Below are positions 1 through 7,990 of a DNA stretch of 64,000 nt, one piece after another. The notes below the pieces were generated by a model. It was given only the letters and a program-made list of their open reading frames with translations. It was not told the DNA's origin and did not search any database. This DNA is from Kordia sp965283645 (GTDB lineage: Bacteria; Bacteroidota; Bacteroidia; Flavobacteriales; Flavobacteriaceae): positions 1,364,001 to 1,428,000 of the forward strand of contig NZ_CBDIPG010000001.1 in NCBI RefSeq assembly GCF_965283645.1, read 5' to 3'. Position 1 is the stretch's first letter. Every line of letters begins with the position of its first letter. Made by a program: the position numbers and the translations under genes.

Positions 1-597
1 ATTGTTGGTGAACCTACGTTGATGCAATTGGCTATTGCCGAAAAAGGATTGGTGGTTTTTGACGCTGTAGTAAAAGGAACGCCAAGTCATGCCGCACATC
101 CAAATACGGACAACGCTATTTACAATACCATTGATGTTTTAAAATGGTTTCAAGAATTCACGTTTGAGAAAACGTCTGCTGTTTTGGGTGATGTAAAAAT
201 GACCGTAACGCAGATTAATGCAGGAAAACAACACAATGCGGTTCCTGCAAACGTAAAATTAGTCGTAGATGTTCGTGTGAATGATGCCTACTCCAATAAA
301 GAGATTGTTGAAATACTGAAGAAAGAATCTCCTTGTACAGAAATTATTCCGAGAAGTTTACGGCTAAACTCCTCTTCTATTCCGAAAACACATGCATTGG
401 TACAAGCTGGAATTGCGTTAGGTAGAGAAACCTATGGTTCGCCAACGTTGTCGGATCAAGCAGTATTATCATGTCCGTCTTTAAAATTAGGGCCTGGCGA
501 TAGTACACGTTCGCATACGGCTGATGAATTTATCTATGTACATGAAATAGAAGAAGGCATTGATTTATATATTAAAATAGTAAAAGAAATAGTATGA
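1..597 (+). CDS. argE: Acetylornithine deacetylase / M20 peptidase, 3' part (partial)
   Basis: The reading frame is open from the first base, so the gene starts outside the window; only its last 198 codons are here. It is an M20-family zinc amidohydrolase that most likely deacetylates N-acetylornithine in arginine synthesis. Visible landmarks are the GEPT metal-ligand motif at the very start, the dimerisation-domain segment GTPSHAAHPN with its conserved His, and the C-terminal SHTADEFI segment that supplies the last metal-ligand His. argH follows 152 bases downstream on the same strand, which supports the arginine assignment over other M20 deacylases such as succinyl-diaminopimelate desuccinylase. 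The missing N-terminal part prevents checking the first metal ligands. Confidence 0.85.
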   Translation: MVGEPTLMQLAIAEKGLVVFDAVVKGTPSHAAHPNTDNAIYNTIDVLKWFQEFTFEKTSAVLGDVKMTVTQINAGKQHNAVPANVKLVVDVRVNDAYSNKEIVEILKKESPCTEIIPRSLRLNSSSIPKTHALVQAGIALGRETYGSPTLSDQAVLSCPSLKLGPGDSTRSHTADEFIYVHEIEEGIDLYIKIVKEIV

Positions 598-689
598 AGG
601 TAGTATTGAGCTGTGAGATATTAGTATTGAGATTTTTCATAGAACGTTTCTCAATATTCAATACTAACTACTAAAATTAAAAAAAACAG

Positions 690-738
690 CTTCCTGACTT
701 CATTTCGGATTCGCTCAATATGACACGCAGGAATGACA
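690..738. repeat. Degraded Bacteroidetes intergenic repeat
   Basis: Between argE and argH is a stretch reading CTTCATTTCGGATTCGCTCA followed by ATATGACACGCAGGAATGAC. It resembles the dispersed GTCATTTCGA...GGAATGAC repeats common in flavobacterial intergenic DNA, in decayed form. Just upstream (618-656) is an imperfect inverted repeat of TAGTATTGAGA. Similar decayed elements lie at 35847-35989, 53578-53745 and 54722-54745. Confidence 0.4.
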
Positions 739-749
739 AAATAAGACTT

Positions 750-2024
750 ATGAAACTCTGGGATAAAGGAATTACTATAGATAAAAAGATTGAAGGATTT
801 ACTGTTGGAAACGACAGGGAAATTGATTTACATATTGCTAAATACGATATACAAGCATCGTTAGCACATGCCAAGATGTTGGAAACGATTGATATTATTT
901 CTACCGAAGAATTGCAACAACTTTCCGAAGGATTACACGAATTACAGTCGCAAGTAACACATGGAACTTTTGTGATTGAATCGAAATTTGAAGATGTACA
1001 TTCAAAAATTGAATTCGAGCTGACTCAAAAATATGGTGATGTTGGAAAGAAGATTCATACCGCACGTTCTCGAAACGATCAAGTTTTGGTGGCATTACAA
1101 TTATTCTACAAAGACAATTTAAACAATATTAAAAATCAGACACGTACATTGTTTGATACACTTTTAGAACTTGCAGAAACGCATAAAGAAGCATTATTAC
1201 CCGGTTATACACATTTGCAAGTTGCTATGCCTTCTTCTTTTGGATTGTGGTTTTCCGCGTATGCAGAATTGTTAATTGACGATATATATGTGTTGGATGC
1301 GGCTGTAAAAACCGTAGATCAAAATCCGTTAGGTTCAGCGGCAGGATATGGAAGTTCATTTCCGATAGATAGAAATTTCACAACACAAGAATTAGGTTTT
1401 AATACGTTGAAATATAACGTTGTTGCCGCGCAAATGAGCAGAGGAAAAAGTGAACGAACTGTTTCAATGGCTTTAGGCAGCTTGTCTAATACTTTGACAC
1501 GATTTGCCATGGATATTTGCTTGTATATGAGTCAGAATTTTGATTTTATTTCTTTTCCTGATGCGTTAACGACGGGAAGTAGCATTATGCCGCATAAGAA
1601 AAACCCTGATGTTTTTGAATTGATTCGTGGAAAATGCAATAAGATTCAAGCGTTGTATACCGAAATGCTTTTACTTACGAATAACTTACCTAGTGGTTAT
1701 CACAGAGATTTTCAACTGTTGAAAGAACACATGATTACAGCTTTTGAAGACTTGAAAAATGTGTTGGAGATATTCAATCATTCCATTCAACAAATTACCG
1801 TGAAGAAAATCGATTTGAATGATGAAAAATACCAATACCTTTTTACAGTAGATAGTATTAATAATTTGGTCATGGATGGAATTTCTTTTAGAGAAGCGTA
1901 TCAGCAAATCGGAAAACAAGTTCAAAAAGGAACTTATTCGGCAGCAACTTCTAAAAAACATTCACATATTGGAAGTATTCATAATTTGTGTTTGGATGCG
2001 ATACGAGATAAGTTTCCTGATTAA
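750..2024 (+). CDS. argH: Argininosuccinate lyase
   Basis: Cleaves argininosuccinate to arginine and fumarate in the cytoplasm, the last step of arginine synthesis. The protein has the fumarase/aspartase superfamily signature GSSIMPHKKNP in the flexible catalytic loop, the HTARSRNDQV segment and the AGYTHLQ-like segment (PGYTHLQVAMP). The reading frame is open from 720, but the first ten codons there lie in a degraded intergenic repeat; the internal ATG at 750 gives MKLWDKG, the usual start of flavobacterial ArgH, and a 424-residue protein of normal length. It follows the acetylornithine deacetylase gene and ends in a strong hairpin terminator. Confidence 0.95.
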   Translation: MKLWDKGITIDKKIEGFTVGNDREIDLHIAKYDIQASLAHAKMLETIDIISTEELQQLSEGLHELQSQVTHGTFVIESKFEDVHSKIEFELTQKYGDVGKKIHTARSRNDQVLVALQLFYKDNLNNIKNQTRTLFDTLLELAETHKEALLPGYTHLQVAMPSSFGLWFSAYAELLIDDIYVLDAAVKTVDQNPLGSAAGYGSSFPIDRNFTTQELGFNTLKYNVVAAQMSRGKSERTVSMALGSLSNTLTRFAMDICLYMSQNFDFISFPDALTTGSSIMPHKKNPDVFELIRGKCNKIQALYTEMLLLTNNLPSGYHRDFQLLKEHMITAFEDLKNVLEIFNHSIQQITVKKIDLNDEKYQYLFTVDSINNLVMDGISFREAYQQIGKQVQKGTYSAATSKKHSHIGSIHNLCLDAIRDKFPD

Positions 2025-2052
2025 CTTGAAAAATTGAACATCAATAAATAAG

Positions 2053-2086
2053 AAAGCCTTACTGAAAATAGTAAGGCTTTTGTTTT
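2053..2086. terminator. Bidirectional hairpin terminator after argH
   Basis: An 11-bp perfect stem AAAGCCTTACT / AGTAAGGCTTT (2053-2063 and 2070-2080) with a 6-base loop is followed by a T-rich tract. It lies between the convergent argH and DJ-1-like genes and could stop transcription from both sides. Confidence 0.85.
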
Positions 2087-2226
2087 TCTAATCTCGAACC
2101 TTTGAAGTTCGAACTTTTTGATTCGGTATTTGAAAAATATAAGTCTGATTGGTCAAAAAAATGTTCCGAAGTAATCTGTATGTGATATCGTAATGGATAG
2201 TACATTTTTCATACTTGTTTCTAATT

Positions 2227-2898
2227 TTATTGCAATAATTTTATCATTTCAACAGCAACTCCACTAGCAGATGCTGGATTTTGACCTGTTATCAAATTCC
2301 CGTCGGTAACAACAAACGGATCAAAAGGTGTCGTATTCGAGAATAGCGCACCTTGTTTTATTAATTCATCATCCAACATAAATGGAATTACATCTCCTAA
2401 TAAATGCTTATCCATAGCTTCTTCTGCTTTTGTAAACGAATTAATTCTTTTTCCTTTTAATAAGTTACGACCATCTGATAAAATGACATTTAGCAACGCA
2501 CTTGGCCCGTGACATACAGCACCAATAATTTTATTGCTTTCATATGCATTTTTTATGATTTCTTTTAGCAACGGATTATTGACCATATCCGTCATTAAAC
2601 CTAAACCTCCTGGAAAGAATATAGCGTCATAAGCTTCCATATTTACGTCGCTTAGTTTGTGACTAAAGTTTAAGCGTTTGAATCCGTTACTTTCTATGAA
2701 ATTTTTACTGTTTTTTTCGGATGCATTATAACCCACATATGGTGGAGCACCGCCAAGTATGCTGGTGAAATCTACTGTGAAACCTTTGTTGATAAATTCA
2801 AAATAAGGAGTTGCTATTTCCGAAAATTCATAACCTGCTGGATGTTTGCCTGTTCCTGTAACACTGGTACTTGTGACTATAAATAAGATATGTTTCAT
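2227..2898 (-). CDS. DJ-1/PfpI family protein (Hsp31/glyoxalase III-like)
   Basis: A 223-residue protein of the class I glutamine amidotransferase-like superfamily. The nucleophile elbow is AVCHGPSALL with the reactive Cys at residue 129 followed by His130; an acidic partner is near residue 27 (YEFSEIATPY), and the FPGGLG oxyanion segment is at about 95-100. Members of this subfamily act as chaperones, glyoxalase III or deglycases, dealing with reactive carbonyls; the exact activity cannot be read from sequence. It lies downstream of an alpha/beta hydrolase gene on the same strand, but a strong hairpin separates the two, so it may be transcribed separately. Confidence 0.85.
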   Translation of the reverse strand: MKHILFIVTSTSVTGTGKHPAGYEFSEIATPYFEFINKGFTVDFTSILGGAPPYVGYNASEKNSKNFIESNGFKRLNFSHKLSDVNMEAYDAIFFPGGLGLMTDMVNNPLLKEIIKNAYESNKIIGAVCHGPSALLNVILSDGRNLLKGKRINSFTKAEEAMDKHLLGDVIPFMLDDELIKQGALFSNTTPFDPFVVTDGNLITGQNPASASGVAVEMIKLLQ

Positions 2899-2920
2899 CG
2901 ATTTGTGTATTGATTAGTTA

Positions 2921-2955
2921 AAACCAAAGGAAGCTACTGTACCTTCCTTTGGTTT
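2921..2955 (-). terminator. Hairpin terminator after alpha/beta hydrolase gene
   Basis: A 13-bp perfect stem (2921-2933 with 2943-2955, AAACCAAAGGAAG / CTTCCTTTGGTTT) and 9-base loop. On the minus strand it follows the hydrolase gene and ends in TTTT, fitting an intrinsic terminator placed just upstream of the DJ-1-like gene. Confidence 0.7.
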
Positions 2956-2972
2956 GATTGAATTTTAAGCTA

Positions 2973-3725
2973 TTACCGATTTCCAGAAATACCTACTTTA
3001 TGCAATGCAGCAGCCAATTGTTTTGGTGCCGTTTCTAAAGGTACATGTCCGTATGCTAACGTTACTGATTCAGTAATACCCAACATTTTTTGTCCATGTC
3101 TTTGTGCTTTTAGTGTGATTACTCTATCTAAAGTCGTTTCAATGTACGCCTTTGGAACTTTTCCAAAATTTTCTTCTGTTGTGATTACTTTTTCAAAAAA
3201 TGGAGCTGTTGCTTGTGCGACAAGATTAGGAAGTACAGCATCAATTTGCGCATCTGTAGCACCTGTAAATACAATGTTTTTTATTGTTTCTCTAGTCATC
3301 GTTACCGTACTTTTATCTTCCGAAAAAAGTAGGTTTTCAAGGAACTCACTTCCTTCGTCTTCTTCAAAAACCTCAACAGCCGTTTTCCCTTCGTAAGGTA
3401 CTGCTGAAGCTATGAATACTAGTTTTTCAATTTTTTCTGGCATTTCTTCAGCTACTTTAGAAATTATGAATCCTCCAAAGCTGTGTCCAACTAGTATAAC
3501 TTGACCCTCAGTTTTTGTTAGTTCGTCTTTGACACGATTCGCATAAAGCGCTATATTGATTGTAGCTGTTGGTGTTTTATCGTTACCATGTCCTGGCAAA
3601 TCGATTGCATTTACGGTATGCCCATTTTTCTCTAAATAAGCTGTCGTTTCTTTCCATGACCAAGCACCTTCCCATGCGCCATGAATTAATAAAAATGTTT
3701 TATTTGAATTTTTCATTGTGTTCAT
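2973..3725 (-). CDS. Alpha/beta hydrolase
   Basis: A 250-residue cytoplasmic alpha/beta hydrolase related to the plant-methylesterase/EstC-like group. HGAWEGAW near residues 15-22 provides the oxyanion hole, GHSFGG has the nucleophile Ser82, TTLDRVI gives the likely acid Asp200, and YGHVPLETAP the catalytic His227. No signal peptide. A second ATG three codons in (3716) is an equally possible start. Upstream at 3859-3902 is a promoter with a TTGTC-N4-GACA operator shared with two nearby genes. Substrate unknown; ester or lactone hydrolysis is the family expectation. Confidence 0.85.
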   Translation of the reverse strand: MNTMKNSNKTFLLIHGAWEGAWSWKETTAYLEKNGHTVNAIDLPGHGNDKTPTATINIALYANRVKDELTKTEGQVILVGHSFGGFIISKVAEEMPEKIEKLVFIASAVPYEGKTAVEVFEEDEGSEFLENLLFSEDKSTVTMTRETIKNIVFTGATDAQIDAVLPNLVAQATAPFFEKVITTEENFGKVPKAYIETTLDRVITLKAQRHGQKMLGITESVTLAYGHVPLETAPKQLAAALHKVGISGNR

Positions 3726-3888
3726 TTTTAAAGTTTTGTTTTTTTATAAATGGATATCGTGATGTTGATGTCCATTTACGGTTATTCTAATCGTAGTGAA
3801 TAGTATTTATTCCACTACTTGATAATTTAGCACTCACTACATTAAATATGTACTGATGCAAAGTTGAGCTCACTTTGAAGTTTAGACG

Positions 3889-3902
3889 TTGTCATATGAC
3901 AC
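3889..3902 (-). promoter_or_regulatory. Crp/Fnr-type operator upstream of alpha/beta hydrolase
   Basis: TTGTCATATGACAC is a near-perfect dyad of the TTGTC-N4-GACAA form. Its centre is 36.5 bases from the CAAA (complement of TTTG, at 3859-3862) of the presumed promoter -7 element. The same word recurs at the same distance at 4849-4862 and, with three mismatches, at 5969-5982. No -33 TTG element is seen, which suits an activator site near -41. Confidence 0.65.
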
Positions 3903-3907
3903 CATTT

Positions 3908-4288
3908 TCAATTTGAAGTTTTTTTGAAATTGTGTAAAGATTCAGTGTGTTTTAAGGAACGTGTCCATAAATCTATTTGTTCAATGGCTTTCGTTAGTGC
4001 TAAAATTTGCTTGTTGCTAAAATGTGGCTTTAGAAGCATGCAAACTTGCTCATAGTTTTTACTTGTATTCGCGCTAAGTATGTAATCTGTTAAAGCAAAA
4101 AGTGCACATTCTTTTTCTGAAAAATTTGGAACAAAATTCCACACAGAAACTAAGGTCAATCTAACATCTGTCTCTCCAAAATTTTTAAGCTCTTTTAAGT
4201 GAAGATTGATAGAATAGTTACACTTATTTAGATAACCAATTCTGAGTCTGACGAATTCTAAATGACGAATTTCTATGATAGAATTCAT
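3908..4288 (-). CDS. AhpD-like carboxymuconolactone decarboxylase family protein with CxxS motif
   Basis: A 126-residue all-helical protein matching the AhpD/CMD family: the E-R-N-C spacing in EFVRLRIGYLNKC, His30 in NLHLKEL, then GETDVRLTLVSVW and FSEKECALFALTDYI, as in peroxidase-related AhpD proteins. The canonical redox pair C-x-x-C is C23-N-Y-S26 here, so the resolving or peroxidatic Cys is lost; disulfide-based alkylhydroperoxidase chemistry is therefore doubtful. It sits between the tautomerase and the alpha/beta hydrolase, separated from the former by a hairpin terminator. It may retain a non-redox or one-Cys role. Confidence 0.75.
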   Translation of the reverse strand: MNSIIEIRHLEFVRLRIGYLNKCNYSINLHLKELKNFGETDVRLTLVSVWNFVPNFSEKECALFALTDYILSANTSKNYEQVCMLLKPHFSNKQILALTKAIEQIDLWTRSLKHTESLHNFKKTSN

Positions 4289-4308
4289 GTTTTTAGTAGT
4301 TGTGTAAA

Positions 4309-4339
4309 GAACTACTTCGATTTCGGTTCGAAGTAGTTC
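4309..4339 (-). terminator. Hairpin terminator after tautomerase gene
   Basis: Perfect 12-bp stem GAACTACTTCGA / TCGAAGTAGTTC (4309-4320, 4328-4339) with a 7-base loop; on the minus strand it is followed by TTT. It separates the tautomerase gene from the AhpD-like gene. Confidence 0.7.
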
Positions 4340-4354
4340 AGACTTGTTCTTTTT

Positions 4355-4771
4355 TTACCCTTCAGAAATTGCGGCTCCTAATTCGTCATTCGTCATGGCA
4401 ATTCCGTCAAGATTCCATCCACCATTTACGGCATGTACAACATTTACATAGATATTGTCTTTGGGTTGTTTTCCACCAGCTAGTTTGTAAATAATTTCGG
4501 TAACTTCCATAAAATGTTGTTTGACAATTGAATGGTCAGCTAATGCAAACGAAGGAACTTTCCATTCTGCCCAAGCACCTGAAAATTCTTCTCCTCCAGA
4601 AAAAGATAATCCTTTTGGTATTATATGAACATTGGCGGTGATGTTTGGTGTCATTACTGTATTACCCGTTAAACCATGATTTTTTAAGAAGGAGTTTGTA
4701 ATTTGAACTACGGCTTCTTTTATTTTTTCTGAAGGCAAAACACCTTCTGTAACTGTTAATGTAAGTGGCAT
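4355..4771 (-). CDS. Tautomerase-superfamily protein with Pro1
   Basis: The open frame begins at 4855, but the ATG at 4771 gives MPLTLTVTEGVLP, placing a Pro directly after the initiator Met as required for tautomerase-superfamily catalysis; the resulting 138-residue protein is in keeping with the larger, two-module members. The segments VMTPNITANVHIIPKG and AEWKVPSFALAD look like the internal beta-alpha-beta repeats, and WNLDGIAMTNDELGAAI closes the protein. The extra upstream codons overlap the operator at 4849-4862, another reason to prefer 4771. Probable role is tautomerisation or hydration of a small keto/enol substrate. It is the first gene after a shared Crp/Fnr-type site. Confidence 0.75.
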   Translation of the reverse strand: MPLTLTVTEGVLPSEKIKEAVVQITNSFLKNHGLTGNTVMTPNITANVHIIPKGLSFSGGEEFSGAWAEWKVPSFALADHSIVKQHFMEVTEIIYKLAGGKQPKDNIYVNVVHAVNGGWNLDGIAMTNDELGAAISEG

Positions 4772-4848
4772 GCTGTATATACTTTTAAAATTGTGAACTT
4801 TAGTGCTCATCAACAGTACAAAGATGCCACCGATTGGAAGTTTAAAAG

Positions 4849-4862
4849 TTGTCATATGACAA
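4849..4862 (-). promoter_or_regulatory. Crp/Fnr-type operator upstream of tautomerase
   Basis: Perfect 14-bp palindrome TTGTCATATGACAA. Its centre is 36.5 bases from the CAAA at 4819-4822 (TTTG of the presumed -7 element on the minus strand), exactly the spacing seen at 3889-3902. Flanks are also alike: GGAAGTTTA before it and TTTTCAAT after it. Confidence 0.7.
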
Positions 4863-5018
4863 TGTTTTCAATGAAATAAAATTGAGTTACGAATGAAAAT
4901 AAGAGTTTTTGATTGGAAGATTTTTGTAATTATATGTACGCATGTAAAATGTCATAAAACGATAAAGTGATTCAGTAACTATTTGACAAAAATTTGAAAT
5001 TAAAATTCATTTTATTGT

Positions 5019-5906
5019 TTAGATTGATTTTATAGGTTTCTTACGTAAATTGGTTTTCATTATTAACATTCCAGAAATAATTAATAGTGCACTTATAAAA
5101 TGATACATACATAGTTGTTCATTAAAAAATACTGCGAATAACGCGGTAAATAAAGGCACCATGTTCATAAATATTCCTGCTTGGTCTGCTCCTGCTTTTT
5201 GAACTCCATGATTCCAAAAGTAAAAGACAATACCCGTTCCAACTATTCCTAATCCACAAATAGCAAACCAAAACTGAATAGTGTGTGAAGTTATATTTTG
5301 CAGTTCACTGAAGGGTAAAAAGAATACGATACCAATCAACGTACATACAACAGCTAAAAAGGTGAAGCTTGTATTTTCTATTTCAGTAGCATATTTTTTT
5401 ACCCAAACATGATGCAATGCAAAGAAGATATTCGCAATTAGTATGAAACCATCATTGTAGCTAAAACTTATATTTTGAAAATCGGTGATATTTCCTCTTA
5501 AGATAAGGTATAAAACGCCTAGGAATGAAATTACAATTCCTATGAAGTGTTTTGTTTTTAATGAGGTTTTCAATATGATACTTGAAAACAGAATTGTTAG
5601 TGCAGGATTAAGTCCAATAATAAGCGCCGCATTGATAGCTGTACTATTCTTTAAACCAAGAAATAAAAATAGATTGAATCCTAATAAACCGACACCGCCC
5701 ACAAGAAATGCACCTTTAATGTTTGAACGATTTAAGCGTAATGATTTTAAGTTTTTATATGCCAATAAGAATAGCGTGATGCTTGCGAAAGTGAAACGCC
5801 AAGCAATGGTTTCTATGAAGCTTATTTCTGCCAATACAATTTTGGAAAGGTGAAAGTTTAGTCCAAAAAATAACGCGGCAATTATAAAATAAATGTTGGC
5901 TTTCAT
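5019..5906 (-). CDS. EamA/DMT-family transporter
   Basis: A 295-residue inner-membrane protein with about ten hydrophobic segments arranged as two EamA halves, with the family signatures AIIGLNPALTILF-like (ALIIGLNPALTILFSSIIL) in the first half and GIFMNMVPLFTALFAVFF in the second. Such proteins are drug/metabolite exporters; the substrate cannot be told. It lies between the tautomerase region and the Crp/Fnr gene on the same strand. A third, weaker copy of the operator found upstream of the neighbouring enzymes occurs before this gene, suggesting co-regulated export of a toxic metabolite. Confidence 0.9.
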   Translation of the reverse strand: MKANIYFIIAALFFGLNFHLSKIVLAEISFIETIAWRFTFASITLFLLAYKNLKSLRLNRSNIKGAFLVGGVGLLGFNLFLFLGLKNSTAINAALIIGLNPALTILFSSIILKTSLKTKHFIGIVISFLGVLYLILRGNITDFQNISFSYNDGFILIANIFFALHHVWVKKYATEIENTSFTFLAVVCTLIGIVFFLPFSELQNITSHTIQFWFAICGLGIVGTGIVFYFWNHGVQKAGADQAGIFMNMVPLFTALFAVFFNEQLCMYHFISALLIISGMLIMKTNLRKKPIKSI

Positions 5907-5968
5907 GTATTGTGAAATTTTAGATTTTGTGAATACATCAAAGTTTGGAAGAAGTAAAAAAGTAAAAA

Positions 5969-5982
5969 TGGTCTTATGAAAA
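5969..5982 (-). promoter_or_regulatory. Weaker Crp/Fnr-type operator upstream of EamA transporter
   Basis: TGGTCTTATGAAAA matches the 4849-4862 palindrome at 11 of 14 positions and its centre is again 36.5 bases from a CAAA (5939-5942) that would be the TTTG of the promoter. The identical spacing argues against chance, although the dyad is poor. Confidence 0.45.
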
Positions 5983-6008
5983 CAATTTGCGCAGTGGATT
6001 TTTAATTT

Positions 6009-6578
6009 TTAAAGTTGCGCACGTAATTTACTCAATGTAGAGTTTGTCATTCCTAAATAAGATGCCACAGCTTTGCTTGAAATTCTGGATAATAATTTAG
6101 GTTCATGTTCCATCACCCAGCGCAATTTGTCAATACCTTCCATTCCTAAGAAACTATAAATTCGCATTTGAGAGTGAATAAAAGAAAATTCCATAAATTT
6201 AGTATATACATCTCTAAATTCAGGAACGGTTTCTACAAGTTTAAAAAAACTATCTCTACTGATCACAAGCAATTCCGAAGGTTCAAAAGAGACTAAGAAA
6301 TCTCTGGATGGTTTTTGCAAAACAAAACTGGTAATCGCTGCAATTATTTGATCTTCCAACGCAAAATATGCTGTTGCCTCATTTCCTTTATTGTCAACTT
6401 CATACATTCGAAGACAACCTTTGTTTATGAAGTAGAAATTTTTACACACTTGCCCAACGGAACATAAAACTTCATTCCGTTTTGTTTTTAGCGGTTTGAA
6501 ATGTGGTACAACTTTTTGAATGGATTCACTATTAATAGTTGAATGATCTTTAAGGTATTGTTCTAATTGCGTATACAT
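6009..6578 (-). CDS. Crp/Fnr family transcriptional regulator
   Basis: A 189-residue protein with an N-terminal cyclic-nucleotide-binding-like beta barrel (VLCSVGQVCKNFYFINKGCLRMYEV) and a short C-terminal helix-turn-helix region (SSKAVASYLGMTNSTLSKLRAQL). No cAMP-binding RS motif is evident, as in most flavobacterial members, so the effector is unknown. It is immediately upstream of the EamA gene. The three TTGTC-N4-GACAA sites at 3889, 4849 and 5969 have the geometry of Crp/Fnr dimer sites, and this is the nearest candidate regulator (inference). A possible half-site TTGTC lies in its own upstream region near 6604. Confidence 0.88.
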   Translation of the reverse strand: MYTQLEQYLKDHSTINSESIQKVVPHFKPLKTKRNEVLCSVGQVCKNFYFINKGCLRMYEVDNKGNEATAYFALEDQIIAAITSFVLQKPSRDFLVSFEPSELLVISRDSFFKLVETVPEFRDVYTKFMEFSFIHSQMRIYSFLGMEGIDKLRWVMEHEPKLLSRISSKAVASYLGMTNSTLSKLRAQL

Positions 6579-6702
6579 TTTTTCATTTTAACTCACGATT
6601 ACTTGTCGTAAAATATAGCTACTTCTTTTAAATTTTATTTGATTTTTTTAGAAAGATAAAGCCTCTATTACGTTTACATGATGCTGTATTTCGTGTTTTT
6701 TT

Positions 6703-7113
6703 TTACACTTGTCTGTCTTTTTCTTCTATTTCAAGATCATTGATACTTGCGTACCTTTTTTCCATGAGACCATTTTTGTCAAATTCCCAGTTTTCATTTC
6801 CGTATGCTCTGAGCCATTTTCCATGTTTATTTTTATATTCATATTCAAATCTGACCGCTATTCTATTGTCTGAATGTGCCCAATATTCTTTCTTTAGTTT
6901 GTAGTTTAATTCGTTTTTCCATTTTTCTGTTAAAAAGGATACAATTTCATTTCTCCCATTAATGAATGTGTTTCTATTTCGCCATTCGCTATCAACAGTA
7001 TATGCCAAACTTACTTTTTCTGGATTTTGTGAATTCCAGGCATCTTCAGCTAGTTGAATTTTTTGTTTTGCAGTTGCCAACGTAAATGGTGGAAGCGGAT
7101 GTTTTTGTTCCAT
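6703..7113 (-). CDS. DUF1348 / SnoaL-like (NTF2 fold) protein
   Basis: A 136-residue cytoplasmic protein of the nuclear transport factor 2-like fold, DUF1348 type. Recognisable segments are FTLATAKQKIQLAEDAWNSQ, YTVDSEWRNRNTFINGR, FLTEKWKNELNYKLKKEYW, RFEYEYKN and GNENWEFDKNGLMEKRYASI, ending in IEEKDRQ as usual for the family. Function of the family is unknown; the cavity fold suggests a small-molecule ligand. It stands alone on the minus strand upstream of the Crp/Fnr gene. Confidence 0.8.
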   Translation of the reverse strand: MEQKHPLPPFTLATAKQKIQLAEDAWNSQNPEKVSLAYTVDSEWRNRNTFINGRNEIVSFLTEKWKNELNYKLKKEYWAHSDNRIAVRFEYEYKNKHGKWLRAYGNENWEFDKNGLMEKRYASINDLEIEEKDRQV

Positions 7114-7143
7114 AATTCAAGTATTTATAATAAATTTTCTATT

Positions 7144-7302
7144 CTATTTTTTAATTTCTCCCTGATTTACGCTTATTAAATCAAAATCAGAAATGTCAAG
7201 CACATTCCCAATTTTTAAAGGGCTTTCAGATTGTTTTTTGTCATTATCACATGAGATTATAAGAAAGCTGACTAAAATTAGTATCAAGATTTGTTTAGGC
7301 AT
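7144..7302 (-). CDS. Small predicted lipoprotein (52 aa)
   Basis: A short open frame starting MPKQILILILVSF with a hydrophobic stretch ending in the lipobox IISC at residues 15-18, followed by DNDKKQ, which is typical of outer-membrane-directed flavobacterial lipoproteins. The mature part is only about 35 residues, ending NQGEIKK. It may be a real small lipoprotein or the 5' stub of a truncated one; no homologue is recognised. It lies between a DUF1348 gene and another lipoprotein gene on the same strand. Confidence 0.45.
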   Translation of the reverse strand: MPKQILILILVSFLIISCDNDKKQSESPLKIGNVLDISDFDLISVNQGEIKK

Positions 7303-7343
7303 AAGTATTTTCTATATTTCCAGTTTTTATATGCTTTAAAAAT

Positions 7344-7844
7344 TTAATTTACTTTTTCAAAAACGAGTCCTACACCAGAGTTATCTTCTCCTCCATGTGT
7401 AAAAATCATTTTTTCTTCTGTTAGAAAAATACATTTTGCTATAAAAAACTCATAGTAAGCGTCTTGGCTGGAATAACCTCCTCTAGAAAAGTTTAAATAA
7501 AGTTCTTGGAATTCAGAGTTATAATTGTAAGATGCAGAACTTGCTTCATTAGGGAAATTGTTATAGCAAACCTCACTTCCAAATTCTGTATCGCTATTTG
7601 TGTCATTAACATAAAACGTATATATGTCATCACTCACACAATCAGTAAATTCTATATTAAGCTCCAAATCCTTGTAGGATGAATAATAGCTGGTTATCTG
7701 CCATCTTTTAGTATTGTTATCATGCAAATAAATCAACGATTCTTCCGTAATAATTGTTGGATCACCAATGTCATCGTCGTTTGAGCAGTTTGTTAAAATC
7801 AGTAATATAATGAGGCTTCTAAAGATTAAAGAGGCATTTTTCAT
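7344..7844 (-). CDS. Lipocalin-like lipoprotein, hypothetical
   Basis: A 166-residue predicted lipoprotein: hydrophobic segment followed by the lipobox LTNC at residues 17-20 and SNDDDIGD, consistent with lipidation and surface or outer-membrane export. The rest (NTKRWQITSYY, DDIYTFYVN, a run of Tyr/Asn-rich strands, and KMIFTHGG near the end) looks like the small beta-barrel lipocalin-like domain frequent in Bacteroidetes lipoproteins. Two cysteine pairs may be disulfide-bonded. No specific function can be assigned. Confidence 0.7.
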   Translation of the reverse strand: MKNASLIFRSLIILLILTNCSNDDDIGDPTIITEESLIYLHDNNTKRWQITSYYSSYKDLELNIEFTDCVSDDIYTFYVNDTNSDTEFGSEVCYNNFPNEASSASYNYNSEFQELYLNFSRGGYSSQDAYYEFFIAKCIFLTEEKMIFTHGGEDNSGVGLVFEKVN

Positions 7845-7990
7845 TGTTTTTTAGTTTTAATGTTTACAAGGCAAAGTTGTGTTTTTAATCATTTTATTTA
7901 GAATATACACGCAGCGTAAAATATATATGTGTTCGAAACTAATTCAGAAGCAATAAATCAAACCCGTTCGTACATAGTGAACTGTCTATA

